Positions 11,501 to 22,630 of a DNA stretch of 64,000 nt are shown piece after piece; the first letter of the stretch is position 1, and every line of letters begins with the position of its first letter. The stretch spans positions 350,001 to 414,000 of the forward strand of contig JAEMBT020000003.1 in the NCBI GenBank assembly GCA_018873245.2. Direction: 5' to 3'. This stretch comes from Archegozetes longisetosus (taxonomy: Eukaryota; Arthropoda; Arachnida; Sarcoptiformes; Trhypochthoniidae). The notes under the pieces were generated by a model. It saw only the letters and a program-made list of their open reading frames with translations. It made no database searches and was not told the DNA's origin. The position numbers and the translations under genes were made by a program.

Positions 11501-11759
11501 AAAATCAAATTAAGGTTTAATTAACGTGCGACTTGAAAAATACAACAAATGAAAAGTGGATGAATAGAGACCTCAATCCTCTCTCGTATTGTTCTACAAT
11601 ATCCCTAAATCTGTCCACATGGATAATATCATTCTTCTGGTTTGCGAGACCACTGGCCCGAGACCACGAACCAGAAGACGAGCTGCCGACTGATGACTGC
11701 GACGACCAATCATTACCCAAATTACGAACTGATTGTGGACTTCGAGGACTCAATGACAT
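8575..11759 (-). CDS. RIPOR: RIPOR/FAM65-family Rho-interacting polarity regulator, 5 exons
   Basis: Exons on the minus strand: 11759-11572, 11348-11059, 10817-10144, 9801-9124 and 8847-8575. All introns are GT-AG (223, 241, 342 and 276 bp) and the phases (2, 1, 0, 0) join into 700 codons plus TAA. Residues 1-45 are Ser-rich. About 85-130 is a charged helical, coiled-coil-like segment. About 160-278 matches the conserved family core: GWARICPRDQYELEF, then REWEQQDF, and ending GSLKLRLRVKWTP. The C-terminus (611-680) is a HEAT/armadillo-type repeat with SPTTRRASCHALAHI and DSRVREDARKALLTFG. RIPOR proteins bind Rho GTPases and control cell polarisation and adhesion. Vertebrate members have about 1000-1200 residues; this one is shorter because the linker between core and repeats is brief. 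The start is the first ATG of the Ser-rich exon; an upstream non-coding exon cannot be excluded. Confidence 0.85.
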
Positions 11760-11940
11760 TATTTGTAATTTTAACAGACTTGAGATCGAGTCAAATTCTT
11801 TTAATAATTGTCGCGATACAGGAATGAAATCATTATTTACTTGTTAGTTAACCAATTGTTGACTTAATTGTTATTATTTATGATTTACTCTGTTGTACTT
11901 TCTTTTCAATCGACTTCATTGGAATGTGTGTTGTTTTTGT

Positions 11941-11952
11941 ACGCATGCGCTC
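11941..11952. promoter_or_regulatory. Possible NRF-1-like promoter motif
   Basis: ACGCATGCGCTC lies about 180 bp upstream of the RIPOR start codon and is close to the NRF-1 palindrome GCGCATGCGC. It is one of the few CpG-containing clusters nearby. Position and resemblance only. Confidence 0.25.
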
Positions 11953-13413
11953 TATTCGACTCAATCACTTAAGGAATAAAAATTCATTTTTCTATTCATA
12001 TCAAAATTGTATTTAAGATAAACTGAAATTATTATTTTGGTATACATTTATTTTTTTGGCTGTTCAAATGAACGAATTTCTCGAAAGAGCTCATAAGTGA
12101 AGTATATTGGCTTTTTTATTGAATATTGATAAAACTTTTGAAACATATCTAGAAGTCATATATTTTAAGAATTGTAAATAGGATGTGACAAAACAAATCA
12201 ATTGTTGTGCAAATTCATGCCTTTTTACAACAACAACATCCAGTTTTATACAAAGTTAAAATCATAGTACAAACGGAAACAATGTTTCTGAGAAGTAAGT
12301 TTTCTAGAAGTTTTAATAGTAACTTTAACGTGTTCTAAAGAATGAAACTCTTTTACAGTTCAAGTTTTTCATTAGAAGTTGAAATAATTAGCTTTTCTTG
12401 AAAACTATCAAATAAAAGCACTTTTAGAATATGAGTTTATCATTATTACACTAATCAGAAACAGTTTATTGCCAGGATGTTTATTTATTTAATGATATAA
12501 CTCATCACAGAAACGTCTTAACTAAATATTTGTTGACTGATAACTGGTTGAGAATAAACAATACAATAAAAGCTCGCCAGCTCTGATGACTCGATACTAT
12601 CCATGTTGAGGTCAACTAAATGAGTACAACTATCAAACGCACAAGAGGAGTTTGAAATGATGTTTGAAATAATGTAAATCTAAAGTAAACTTTGATAGTA
12701 AGCTTATTATAAAACTTTCTGTTTAGATATCGTATTACATTAAATTTTCATGACTTTTATTCATACTCTAATACTTTTAAATAGACTTTATGGAAATTAC
12801 TTAATCTTTTCTCAATTTTGACTCACCAAAGAGAATCTTCGGAAAGAGTGAGTAATGAATTTGGATCAATAATCACTATCAATTAGAATTTTTTTATTCA
12901 ACCTTTTCATAAGTCTAATCGTCTAATAATTAAGTCTCCTTTATATGGGCTCATCCAAAAATACTTTGTATACTTCTTGTACCTGCAACTTGAAGTTTAT
13001 TTTGCTAAATTTTATTCATTTTATTGAACCGAACAGAGAAAAATCAATTATCGTTAGAATTTCATCAAAATATTTATGTTTTTTGTAGTTTACTAAACGT
13101 TTTTGGTTTAAGCTTTGTTAAAATGAGAAGCATGAAAGGTTATTTGTTTTTGAAATGATTCTGGTATGATTGTTTGACCTATTCGACACTGGTAAGTCTC
13201 AACTCATCATCTAAACATCCTATCTGTTCAGTTAAGAATAGATAAAAATTTTCACAGGATTAACGATAAAATATTTGGATTGATTAGAAATTAAAATTGA
13301 TAAAATTAAAATAATTTTCTTCATAAATCTTAATCTGTAAATTATTAGATAGTCATGTTCTAACTGAAGTTTAAAACCTTTGAACGGCTTTTGTTTAAAT
13401 AGAAGATATTTTG
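11953..13413. other. Intergenic, no gene seen
   Basis: AT-rich sequence between the RIPOR gene and a small MITE; no reading frame with a recognisable motif on either strand. Confidence 0.4.
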
Positions 13414-13421
13414 ATTCAAAA

Positions 13422-13695
13422 CAATGCCGTAACTACATAGGGGCTAAGGGGGCTATGGCCCCACCAGAGATTTTCAGGAAATTGTGTGTAGATATGTTTG
13501 AGTAATGAAACAAGATACAACAAGAGAAATAGCTGTAGCTTTAGATTTAGATCAATCTGTCAATGCATTTGCTGTAAGCCATTGTAACAGAAACATTCTA
13601 TTGATTTGATAATTTTAATTAAATAAAACCTTTTCACTGTGAGTAAAAAACCTAGTCTTAGCCCCACCAGAGTTCAAATCCTGGTTACGGCAATG
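13422..13695. mobile_element. Short hAT-type MITE
   Basis: The left end CAATGCCGTAACTACATAGG and the right end, in reverse complement CATTGCCGTAACCAGGAT, form the TIR. Flanks ATTCAAAA (13414-13421) and ACTCAAAA (13696-13703) are an 8-bp duplication with one mismatch. Subterminal GGGGCTA and TAGCCCC motifs are also inverted. No ORF in 274 bp. Confidence 0.7.
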
Positions 13696-14037
13696 ACTCA
13701 AAACCTCAATAACTGTGACTTGTATTCTTTTAGTTCTGATTATTTCAAGTTAGGTAGCATTGTTGTAGCAATGATTATTGTTGGTAGCATTTCTGTTCAC
13801 GTTTGTTAACTATTCATATAGATATTAAATTTTTTGCGATAAAACTGAAACCAATGAGCTAGTTTGAGATTTTTCACATGTTCTTGACCATTTAAGTAAC
13901 CAATTCGCTAACTAAATCTTTAGTTTTATAAACTAGTTGTTTTCGCGGAAAGCAAGAAAACCAACTACAAAATTGAATCTAAGCTATGAAAATATTTTAA
14001 AAATAGGTGTAAAGTTCTGGAAATACCAAATTTGATG

Positions 14038-14343
14038 TTAAATAGAAATGGCATTCTCTAGTGCTCCTACATACAAATCACTCAAATGTTTAGAATTAAT
14101 TATCTTTAAAAGTTGTTTATGAACATTTTCAACAGGTTTCAAAACTTGATCCATTTTCGGAAAATCTTTTGTTCTTCTCTCAGTTTCTTCTTCTATCAAA
14201 ACTTCTTGTGAAGGTCTATTTTTATATTTTCCATTATATTTAGACCTATTTCTCGTCGTCTTATTTGTCAACAAACAGTTTTTAGATCGCTTAAAGGATT
14301 CTTCAAGAACATTACGTATCTTAAGATGATTCCACTGAGACAT
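14038..14343 (-). CDS. Hypothetical 101-residue frame, doubtful
   Basis: ATG at 14343 to TAA at 14038. The product is rich in Lys, Arg, Glu and Asn with motifs such as NVLEESFKRSKNCLL and EEETERRTKDFPKMDQVL. No signal peptide, membrane segment or known domain is visible. The amphipathic, charged composition looks more protein-like than most chance frames here. There is no neighbouring exon or clear promoter. It could be part of an unrecognised gene or a random open frame. Confidence 0.25.
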   Translation of the reverse strand: MSQWNHLKIRNVLEESFKRSKNCLLTNKTTRNRSKYNGKYKNRPSQEVLIEEETERRTKDFPKMDQVLKPVENVHKQLLKIINSKHLSDLYVGALENAISI

Positions 14344-14959
14344 GAAAAGATACCTTTAACTTTTGATATCACAAAGTTTTGTTTCTAAAGTGTTCACAAA
14401 TCTTTCTTATATTCTGTCAATGAAACTTGATTTCTGCTGATTGTTTATCTACAAAACTTGACTGTTAGTCAAATCATTATTAAAGTTTTAATCAGTCGTC
14501 TTTCTACCAATCGTATCGATATTTCCAATAAGATCGCTCGCTTCAGTTATTTTCGCGACACTGTCACTGATGAGACTTCTCTGTCTTCGTCATCACAGAC
14601 TACGGCCAATAACAGATGAACGAGGACCAGAATTCTGATAATGTTTGCAGAAACGCAATTTTTTCTTCGTTTCATGGTAGGTTTAACATTTCATTTCCTT
14701 AAGAGGATTTCCAAAATGATTTTCGAATCTATGTAATGATAATTATGCGAATCATTAAAAATTTTGAGAAATTATTATTCATGTGTTAATCCAATATCTT
14801 ATCATATGAACATTTATCATTGACATGATTATTGACTTAGGATATAATGTTATTTCGAAATATGAGAATAACAATATGTTTGAGTTTATGTGTTCTTTCT
14901 GTTATCATAAAAATTTAAGAAAGAAATAGTCGATAACTCTTTCAGGTTTTTATTTCTCG
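14344..14959. other. 5' flank of the first LRR gene
   Basis: AT-rich upstream region; CATAAAA near 14906 is a possible TATA-like site. No other gene seen. Confidence 0.3.
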
Positions 14960-16040
14960 ATGAAAAAAATGAAAAGTAATTTATTGAATTTATGCGAATG
15001 AACTTGTTACTAATTTTTTTGTACTTCAAGTTTCTTTCAGTTTCATTTTCTTATTGCAAACCATTTGTTGGGTTTATGGTGATGAACCTGACTGTCCAGA
15101 TGTCACGCCTTGTGAGTGCTTTGGAAATACTGGTCAAATCAGATGCGTTGGTGGCAATCAAAAACTTAACGTTTCAGCAGACCAATTGAGGGAAATAGGA
15201 AGTCGCGTGACTGGAGAATGGGGTCTACTTTATATACAGAATACATCAATCAGAGATTTACCTTCAAAGCTATTCTCTGAGGCTTCGTTTGAAAGAATCT
15301 TTATCGTTGGCAATGAAGATCTTAAAACTATTGACACAGATGTGTTTTATACTCAACGAAATTCAATCACAAGAGACGTAGTAATAAAAGAGAATAAAAA
15401 CCTCAATATTACAGATTTTGCGTTCTTAAATCAATTTAAAGATAAACTCACAAATTTGGAACTATACAAAAACAATATCCAAACAATTAAAAGTGGTTCT
15501 TTCAAATCATTCAAATCGCTTGAAAGAATTTTTTTGAACAACCAGATATTTGATGCTAACGGGTCTAAGCAGAATATGTCTATACAAAGCGACGCATTCA
15601 GCGATTTGCCCAATTTGAGAGTATTAACTCTTGATGGAAATAATATCAAATCCATTGGCAACAACTCAATTAATTTAAGCAATACTACTATTCCAACTAA
15701 TCAAGAATTGATTATATTTTTGAATAATTCTCATTTAGGGGATGAAGTTTTATCAAGAAATATAATTAAATTACCGAATGTAATAGATGGATCACTTATG
15801 GTATTTTTGAACAAAAACGAATTCACAACTCTTCACGATGGATTGATTGATATGATTGCAAGCCGAGGTTTTGTTTTCATCGATACTAAATTACTTGAAT
15901 GTAATTGTTCTAATGTGCGGAACATTGTAACAATCTTGAGAGGAAACAGCAATCACATCCAAACTTTAAATCATAGGCATGATTGTAAGCAAACAGCATC
16001 AAAATCTGTGGATATTATTGATTGTAAATATAGTAAATGA
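14960..16040 (+). CDS. Secreted leucine-rich-repeat protein, 2 exons
   Basis: The coding part splices 14960-14975 to 15031-16040 across a 55-bp GT-AG intron, giving 341 residues. The start was chosen because this join creates a clean signal peptide (MKKMKISFSFIFLLQTICW) that no single frame gives. The mature N-terminus is Cys-rich (DEPDCPDVTPCECFGNTGQ), like an LRR N-cap. Irregular LRRs follow, including LTNLELYKNNIQTIKSGSF and LPNLRVLTLDGNNIKSIG. A C-terminal cap contains LLECNCSN and a last Cys in DIIDCKYSK. Several N-x-S/T sites suggest glycosylation. The plan resembles arthropod secreted LRR proteins often annotated as non-catalytic subunits of Oplophorus-type luciferin monooxygenase; that name implies homology only, not light production. 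The protein at 33593-34852 is a divergent relative. A shorter frame from 14992 is a shadow. Confidence 0.75.
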
Positions 16041-16143
16041 GAAAATTTAGCTCAAATCATAGATCAATTAAATTTTGTATTTCGTAATTACGTTGCGATT
16101 TTATCAAGAATATGAAATTTAATGCCAATATTGATTTAGATGA

Positions 16144-16149
16144 AATAAA
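16144..16149 (+). promoter_or_regulatory. Poly(A) signal of the first LRR gene
   Basis: AATAAA about 104 bp downstream of the TGA stop of the LRR gene. Confidence 0.4.
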
Positions 16150-16481
16150 TAATGTTCTAAAACAAAATATGATTAATTACGTAATTATAGGGTAAATATT
16201 ATGCGGTATATTAGATAATGAAAAGTTAAAATTTAACATTGATAGAGACTTTTTATATAACCTTTTCATACTGAAAAATTCTATTCGCATTTCTCATGCT
16301 TTTCATTCTATGATATCGTTGCATTATCGCATAGATACCGCAGAGAGAAGGTTGAAAATGAAGTATTTAGTAGATTTAACATAAGATGATTTCGTTTTAA
16401 ACTTCTACTAATAAGGTTTGAAGCGTTTTGACTAGATATCACTTGAATAAACTTAAAAGTCTTAAAGATTTTTTGCTCATA

Positions 16482-16837
16482 CTGTAGACACTCGATATTT
16501 TGAAACCGCTTATTTTGAAATACTCAGTATTTTGGACCAATTTGAACATCAGTCTATATTATTGCGTATTTCTTTATTCTGAAATATCTGTTGAATAGTT
16601 TCGAGATATAATAACACATCAAATTTTCACAAAAATTCATTATTATTAGTACTGCTGGTTCCAAAAATTCGTAGACGAACCTCAAACCTGAATCCCAAAC
16701 TAAGTAAAATCTTAGTGTTAACCATTCAAATATTGCATTTTGAGCGAAATTTTTATTTCAGACTTTTTTCAATGTACCGACTATTTTGAACAAAGTTTTT
16801 TTGGCAGAGGCAGGTTCAAAATAACGAAATTCTACTG
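16482..16837. mobile_element. pogo/Tigger-like MITE
   Basis: Ends CTGTAGACACTCGATATTTTG and, inverted, CAGTAGAATTTCGTTATTTT are flanked by TA at 16480-16481 and 16838-16839. Subterminal TTATTTTGAA motifs also match. The 356-bp unit has no ORF. CAGT-type ends with TA duplication are typical of pogo-group elements. Confidence 0.6.
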
Positions 16838-16839
16838 TA

Positions 16840-17763
16840 TTATAGTTTACAAACTTTCCCTCCTATAATTCTTATCTAATGTCAACTGGCTCACACCACT
16901 AGACAGCACTACTTAATTCACTACTTCGCTCTTTATAAGTGATCTAATTTATTTGAAGCAATAGCTATTTAGAAGATTAATCTTTTAGTATGAATCTATT
17001 ATTTAAAATACTTAAATTTCTCAAGATTTTTGAAGAGATATTAGAGAAAATATGTTAGATTGCATAAGTCAATAATTACGCATGAAGTTTTCAATTTACT
17101 TGTCATTGCTTAAAAGCATTTATGAAAGATTGCCTGCAATGGTACAAATTTCAACACTATATCTATCATTGCATTGACACCAAAATCTGTTAGTTTCTGA
17201 CACCTTACAGATTCCATGTCCACAAATGACACCGAAATTTCCGCAACTTCAGCTACATTTTTCGTCATTCCTTAATATCTTGAAAATATTTGAGTCTAAA
17301 CCGTCTAGAGTTTAGCCCGAATGTAGTGTTTTGGTATCACGAAATGCATTTTTAGGACGCTAGCAATTGCATCGTATCGGACTTTCAATCAGTTTGCATA
17401 TAAAACATACATACTTTTGACATACATTCGATGAATTGTTTAAGAGCTAGTAAATGAAAAAGTTTTCATTCTTTATCTAAAGATTTAGAGCTGAATTAGT
17501 AAGAAATTCCGTTTGAAAAGGTCTCATTTCAAAACTGGTAAATGATTGTTTTGTTTGTGCAATAATTAATTTTGATTGTTAAGAGCAATGCATTTAGTCT
17601 TCTAATAAATTGTCGCAATGTATTGTTCAATCTTTTGTTGACTTTGAATTCTATGCACATACCTTTCACTCATATTCTATGTTGTTTTTCATTTTTTCTT
17701 TAAAAGTAATTAATGAAATGTTGTAAAAAGAAGTTATTAATTAAGAGATTAATCTAGTTGAGT
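16840..17763. other. Intergenic, no gene seen
   Basis: AT-rich; no feature recognised. Confidence 0.4.
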
Positions 17764-17770
17764 TATAAAA
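17764..17770 (+). promoter_or_regulatory. Possible TATA box
   Basis: TATAAAA about 70 bp upstream of a signal-peptide-like ATG at 17835; the spacing suits a TATA promoter with a short 5' UTR. Confidence 0.3.
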
Positions 17771-17834
17771 CTGTTTTAATTCAACAGATATAGCAGGTGC
17801 ATTTATATTCGGGATCGAAATTCCAGTTTTACCC

Positions 17835-17999
17835 ATGAAAAATGTTGTTCTCACAGTCTTGTGTGCACTTTGTGCAGGGAATCGGTACTTTCAGTTGTCT
17901 TCTAGTTATCGGAGCATACAAGAATTTAATTTTAGTTTTGATATATTAATTCTTATTTATGTACGGAATAGTTGTATAAAGCGTCTTTTAAGAATTTAG
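17835..17999 (+). CDS. Orphan signal-peptide-like start (possible first exon)
   Basis: A 54-codon frame begins MKNVVLTVLCALCAGNRYFQ, a textbook secretory signal with small residues before a likely cleavage site. A donor-like GTACTT follows codon 16 (AATCG|GTACTT), so the true coding exon may end at 17885. A TATA box lies 70 bp upstream. No partner exon was recognised downstream on the plus strand before 24 kb. It may be the first exon of a small secreted or cuticular protein, a pseudogene remnant, or chance. Confidence 0.3.
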   Translation: MKNVVLTVLCALCAGNRYFQLSSSYRSIQEFNFSFDILILIYVRNSCIKRLLRI

Positions 18000-19722
18000 T
18001 TTAAGTTCAATTTTAAAAATTCTCCTACAAAAAAGAACAATGAGAACGCATTTTCTTATTTGTTGATAATACTCTTTAAATGTTTAAATTCTTTCTATTT
18101 AAAATTATAAAATGAATTTTCAAGAATTCTCTAAACTGTTCCAAATCTTGAAAATTTATTGCATTATGATATACACCGAAAAGATGTTTTCTTGTCATTA
18201 AAAATTAATTATCTTGCTCAAGAATAAGTCTATTAATTCTTGACTTAGCGAAGACATTGTATCGATCCGGTATATCGATATCTGAATGCGAGAAATGGAG
18301 AAAAGTCTTAACATAATGACCTAAGAATATGTATAAATATCCCTAAAATCAAATTAATCATGATTGAAAGTATTAGAATCTGATAAGAAAAGTGAAATTT
18401 TGTTTTGACTCAATGTTTTTCGAACTTATTAGAATAAAAAGTATGTCTTTTACTCATAACTATTACATGAAGTATTGATTGATTGCTTTCGCTGCTCAAT
18501 AAACTTTTTGGAATAATGTGTTTCATGACTACTACCACTAAGAATTTGGTCTTTAATCGATTCTCTTTTGCATTTACTATTGAAACTATTCATTTTCAAT
18601 TGATTGTTAACTAATTTTTTATTTATGTTAATAGTATTTTGGTTAAAAATTTGATAACATAATGATACGAATTTGAAGTTTGAATATTTTGTTATATTTT
18701 TCACTCATCAGTCTAATAATACCTTATCTTATATCGAAGTTTAAAAGTTGAAAAAAGAGAACCTTTAAACTTATGAATTAATAACTTCTCCTATGCATAA
18801 ACAATAAAAATTGTTTTATTATGTGCGCCCCTCTTTGCTAAGGCTTTTCTTCATTTCCCGCGTTCATCTGTTTAATGATAAAAGGGTTTTATTCCATGCC
18901 TACTCCAGAAATTAAGATTTATTATCCAAATTTTTATTATATATTATTAAAATTTAGATAAATTATATGTTAAAACGTCATTTCAAAGCTATAAAGCAAA
19001 TTTTGAATACAATAGTAATGCTTCTAAAGTTTAGTGGAACTCGACTTATTTCGTAATATTTGATTAGCTTATCTTATAAAGAAAATTCTTAGAAAAATTT
19101 CGATACCAACGTATAAGTAGGTCAACAGTCAGAAAACAAAGTTAAACTTTGAGCTAACCTTCACTTTTGCTTTTATCTAAAGAATATTCCATATCACAAA
19201 ACACTTGAAGTCATTATTGATTTTGTAACCAATCGAGACATATTTCGATTTCCCACATCTATTGAAACTCTTATCGTGTGGACTCAATAAAATGCATTTA
19301 TCTCTTAATACTCGTTTAAATCCGGATATCATATCGCAAGTAAATATTTCTTCATAATTTCAAATTTGATTGTAACAACTTCTTATGAATATAACTTAAT
19401 CAAATCTCACTAATTCCATCATAATTTTTGCCAGAAATACAAAATTGGGGCACAAAACGATATTTTTTCGATCACTAACTAAATTCTTTCTTCAATTATA
19501 CTTTTTTAATTGCACTCACAAATATTTAACATTCAAGTTTTCTCATGTTTGTCCATCTATTTTGTGTGTGCTTTAATTCATATATAATAAGATCAAGTCG
19601 TTTCGATATTCAATAACTTATTGAGCTATAACAAACAAAATTGTTATTGAAAATATTCAGACCAAAACAATAACTCTCCATTGAATCAGTTAGTATATAA
19701 GCAGATGTGATGTTCATCAAAG
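18000..19722. other. Intergenic, no gene seen
   Basis: AT-rich. An 84-codon minus-strand frame at 18450-18704 is low-complexity (Asn, Lys, Ser) and was not accepted. Confidence 0.4.
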
Positions 19723-19724
19723 TA

Positions 19725-20334
19725 CAGGGGTCTCATTTTGTTTTTGGTCTGTCTTTGAACTCGCACTAAACAATGACCTCATGCTTTAATTCAAATGCGT
19801 TTTTGCTTTTTGTTGCTCATTTATCACTCTATTAAACTAATTTGATTTGATCTGATTATCATTAATTATAACCGAGATATTTACTCAGGAAGAAAAAAGC
19901 TGTGCTTTAATTTTTCCAAAGACAAAATTAAGAACTTGATAATTGTGACAAGCAGAATACAATTTTTTCAAATTTGACTTTAATTCAATTATTTCTCAAT
20001 TGTTATCAATGATTAAGCGCTAAACGAGACAATGTGTTGATCATCTGACTTCCAAAGGTTAAAGTTAATTTATAGCTTGGCAGCTTTTTGAAATTTTGTT
20101 GAATCCTATGTATTTTTGCCATAGACTTTACTATAGAATGGAAACCTGAAAATTTGGGTAATTTTGTTGCTTATCTAATATCTCGACTATTCTTAGTGAT
20201 AATCGAATCAAATAAAACTTGTATAATATAGTGATAAATAAGCAACAAAGATAGCAACAGCAAATTTGAATTAAAGCATGCGGTCATTGTTTAACGCGAG
20301 TTCAAAAATAGCCAAAAACAAAATGAAACTCCTG
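19725..20334. mobile_element. Long-TIR MITE with TA target
   Basis: TIRs of about 190 bp start CAGGGGTCTCATTTTGTTTT (left) and CAGGAGTTTCATTTTGTTTT (right, reverse complement). They are flanked by TA at 19723-19724 and 20335-20336. Both arms share AACAATGACC and GCTTTAATTCAAA. There is no coding frame. The TA duplication points to the Tc1/mariner/pogo superfamily. Confidence 0.75.
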
Positions 20335-20336
20335 TA

Positions 20337-22180
20337 CAAGTATATATAAGGATCAAAGATATATGATATAGCTCTATCAGATTATTTGAGTATTTATTTG
20401 ATAAAAATTTTAAAGTTATTGGAGTAAAAGTCTAAATTTGTTGACTATGTTTTTAATAAATTTCTGGCTAATACTTGACAGAAACACAACAATTTTCATG
20501 CTCAAGTACTATAAATTGCAAATAAATCAGAATATAGAAATTTCAAATAAAGGATTCATTTTATCAGTTTATGACTAATTTTTTGAAAAATATAAATTAT
20601 TCGACATTATTAAGTATAGTTTGACTAAATAATTTTAAATAAAATAATCTTAGAAAAAAATTATCTGACTAATTATGATTGCAAAATTTTTTTATCTTTA
20701 AACTGCACTATATGTATAGCATCAATAGCCATGTGTATCAGGCCTTGAGTCCCGATAACGTAAAGCTACTTTTATGTTTCTAATTACATTCCTTTTTCGT
20801 GGTCAGCATATCTTGTATATCCTTTTATCTTCGATTATTTTGTAACTTAGTTTGGCAATAAAATTTAATTTTCATCCCTTGGACTACTCTTTCGAATAAC
20901 CCCTATCATAAATTATCTTAGAAATTGAAAATTACGTGTATTTTGAGATGCTAAGTAAAATACTGAAAGATACAGATGTCAGAGATGTACTATTTCTCAG
21001 GTGTAAATTAAATCAATGGCCATAGTCTGAATGAAAAAATAAATTTTTTATTGGATTAAGATGCAATTATTATAATGTGGATAACTTCCCCTTGGACTTG
21101 GCGTAGTGATTATAGCCTCGGCTTACGCTAGGCTAGGCTAGGTTAGGTATGATTACATAAAATTTTCTTTAAGTTGACTTTTAGAGACTTATTTGCGTTT
21201 TGTTTCGAAAATGCTACGTTTTCGACATTTAGAACTTCGACCATGGTGATTGGCATCCCGAAATGGTTAAGATAAGACATGCTTACTAAGATTGGGTGCG
21301 GAGTCTGTTCTGAAGATTTGCCACTCTAGTTGCCAAATCTTTTATTATAAAAATACATATGAATTATTCATTATATTAAAATTCATTTGAATTTAATTTT
21401 GAAATAGATTCATATAAAAAAGCTCAATAATCATATTTTCACAAAATGCTAATTTTCTCAAAGTATTGAAAATTTAAAGTTCGTATTATAAGAAGTACGG
21501 TAGTATATCATTCGTAGGACTGATCCACTTTTTGTATAGATGTCTTATACATGTTGTTGAAACTCTTAGTCTCATTAACTTTGTTGACAATATTTAAGTT
21601 TGAACTGCGAATTTGTTTTCAAACTCTGACAAAAGGTCTTTTCTACCTTTTTGGTTCATTTGTTTTAAGGGTTCTTAGATTCAGCTTTTAGTTCACTTCG
21701 AGCGTCAGACATTTCTACTACTGATATCTACGCTTTTTAGGAGCGCTTGATTCAGTTTCTAGTTAACTTATAAGTGATATTCCATTGATTTTTCGTTCAG
21801 AAATTAAGAGTTCACTGTTTTTTAAATAATATAACTTATTTGATAGTTCACATAATTATTTGGCCAAGTTTAATTCTAGTTAACAGAAGTAAATTTATAA
21901 ACATTAATTAGTTCTATCAGAACAGAAATCGCCGGCTGCAGACCGGACCCTGTCAGCTGAGTGATTTTTCCTGTCTTTCGACACAACGAATACATTTGAC
22001 TCTTTAATTGAAATTCGAATTATGTTTGGTTAACTTTTATACCAATAGAGATGTAGCTCATTAAACTTGAAAATCTTGAGTTATCAGTTAAGTAGAATAT
22101 TACAATTAAAAACTCAGGTAATATGATGTTGATATTAAATGAAAGATTTCGTATAGTTGTTTCCGTTAAACCCATCGGAT
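20337..22180. other. Intergenic, no gene seen
   Basis: AT-rich. A short GCTAGGCTAGGCTAGGTTAGG-type run lies near 21130. A SINE-like box near 21100 was considered and not accepted. Confidence 0.4.
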
Positions 22181-22189
22181 CAAAGAGCT

Positions 22190-22500
22190 TGTCTGGAGAT
22201 CCTATGGGGAGATGGCACCATTTGAAATATATCATATATATCAATCGAAAGCTCTCCTCAAGCTGAGCAAAAGTCTTGCTGGTCACATTAAAATCAGTCC
22301 ATAGGTTTAAAAGTTATAGGCCAAAAACGATAAATATTGCTGTATATGGGGAAGTGTATTACATCTTTATAAATCCTTATGAGTTATATATCATTGGAAA
22401 GATCTCACCAAGCTAAGCAAAAGTCTTGCTAGTACTATTGAGATCAGATGATTAGTTTAAAAGTTATAGCCTAATACAATCATTACTCTTACATATGGAA
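22190..22500. repeat. Two tandem units of a dispersed CAAGCTGAGC module
   Basis: Two diverged direct copies about 155 bp apart share TATATCAWYGGAAAG, then CTCMCCAAGCT, AGCAAAAGTCTTGCT and GTTTAAAAGTTATAG, ending TATATGG. The same module is single-copy at about 47270-47410, with parts near 32630 and 59930. The 88-codon minus-strand frame over it (22020-22286) has no recognisable product. Confidence 0.55.
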
Positions 22501-22518
22501 AAAGTTTTCGCCAACTTC

Positions 22519-22630
22519 CGACCCTTAATAAATAATGTTCCGACTTGAACTCTTTATATTATTATACTAGGTTATGTGCTACTATAAAAACTATAATGAG
22601 CTACTCGGAACACTATTTATTAAGCGTTGA
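22519..22630. mobile_element. Small palindromic MITE-like hairpin
   Basis: The left arm CTTAATAAATAATGTTCCGA and the right arm TCGGAACACTATTTATTAAG are inverted, about 110 bp end to end. No clear target duplication. Confidence 0.45.

Noticed and set aside
11533-11847. Plus-strand frames over RIPOR exon 1
   Set aside because: Antisense; the minus-strand exon has matching splice phases and family core downstream.
13670-13695. tRNA B-box-like GTTCAAATCC
   Set aside because: It lies in the TIR of the MITE at 13422-13695 and no tRNA fold surrounds it.
15431-15682. Minus-strand frame of 83 codons
   Set aside because: Shadow of the first LRR gene, which has signal peptide, LRRs and Cys caps on the plus strand.
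18450-18704. 84-codon minus frame
   Set aside because: Low-complexity Asn/Lys/Ser composition, no motif and no neighbouring exons.
21095-21150. Possible tRNA-derived SINE A box (TGGCGTAGTGATTATAGC)
   Set aside because: No B box at the expected distance, no cloverleaf and no poly(A) or repeat tail.
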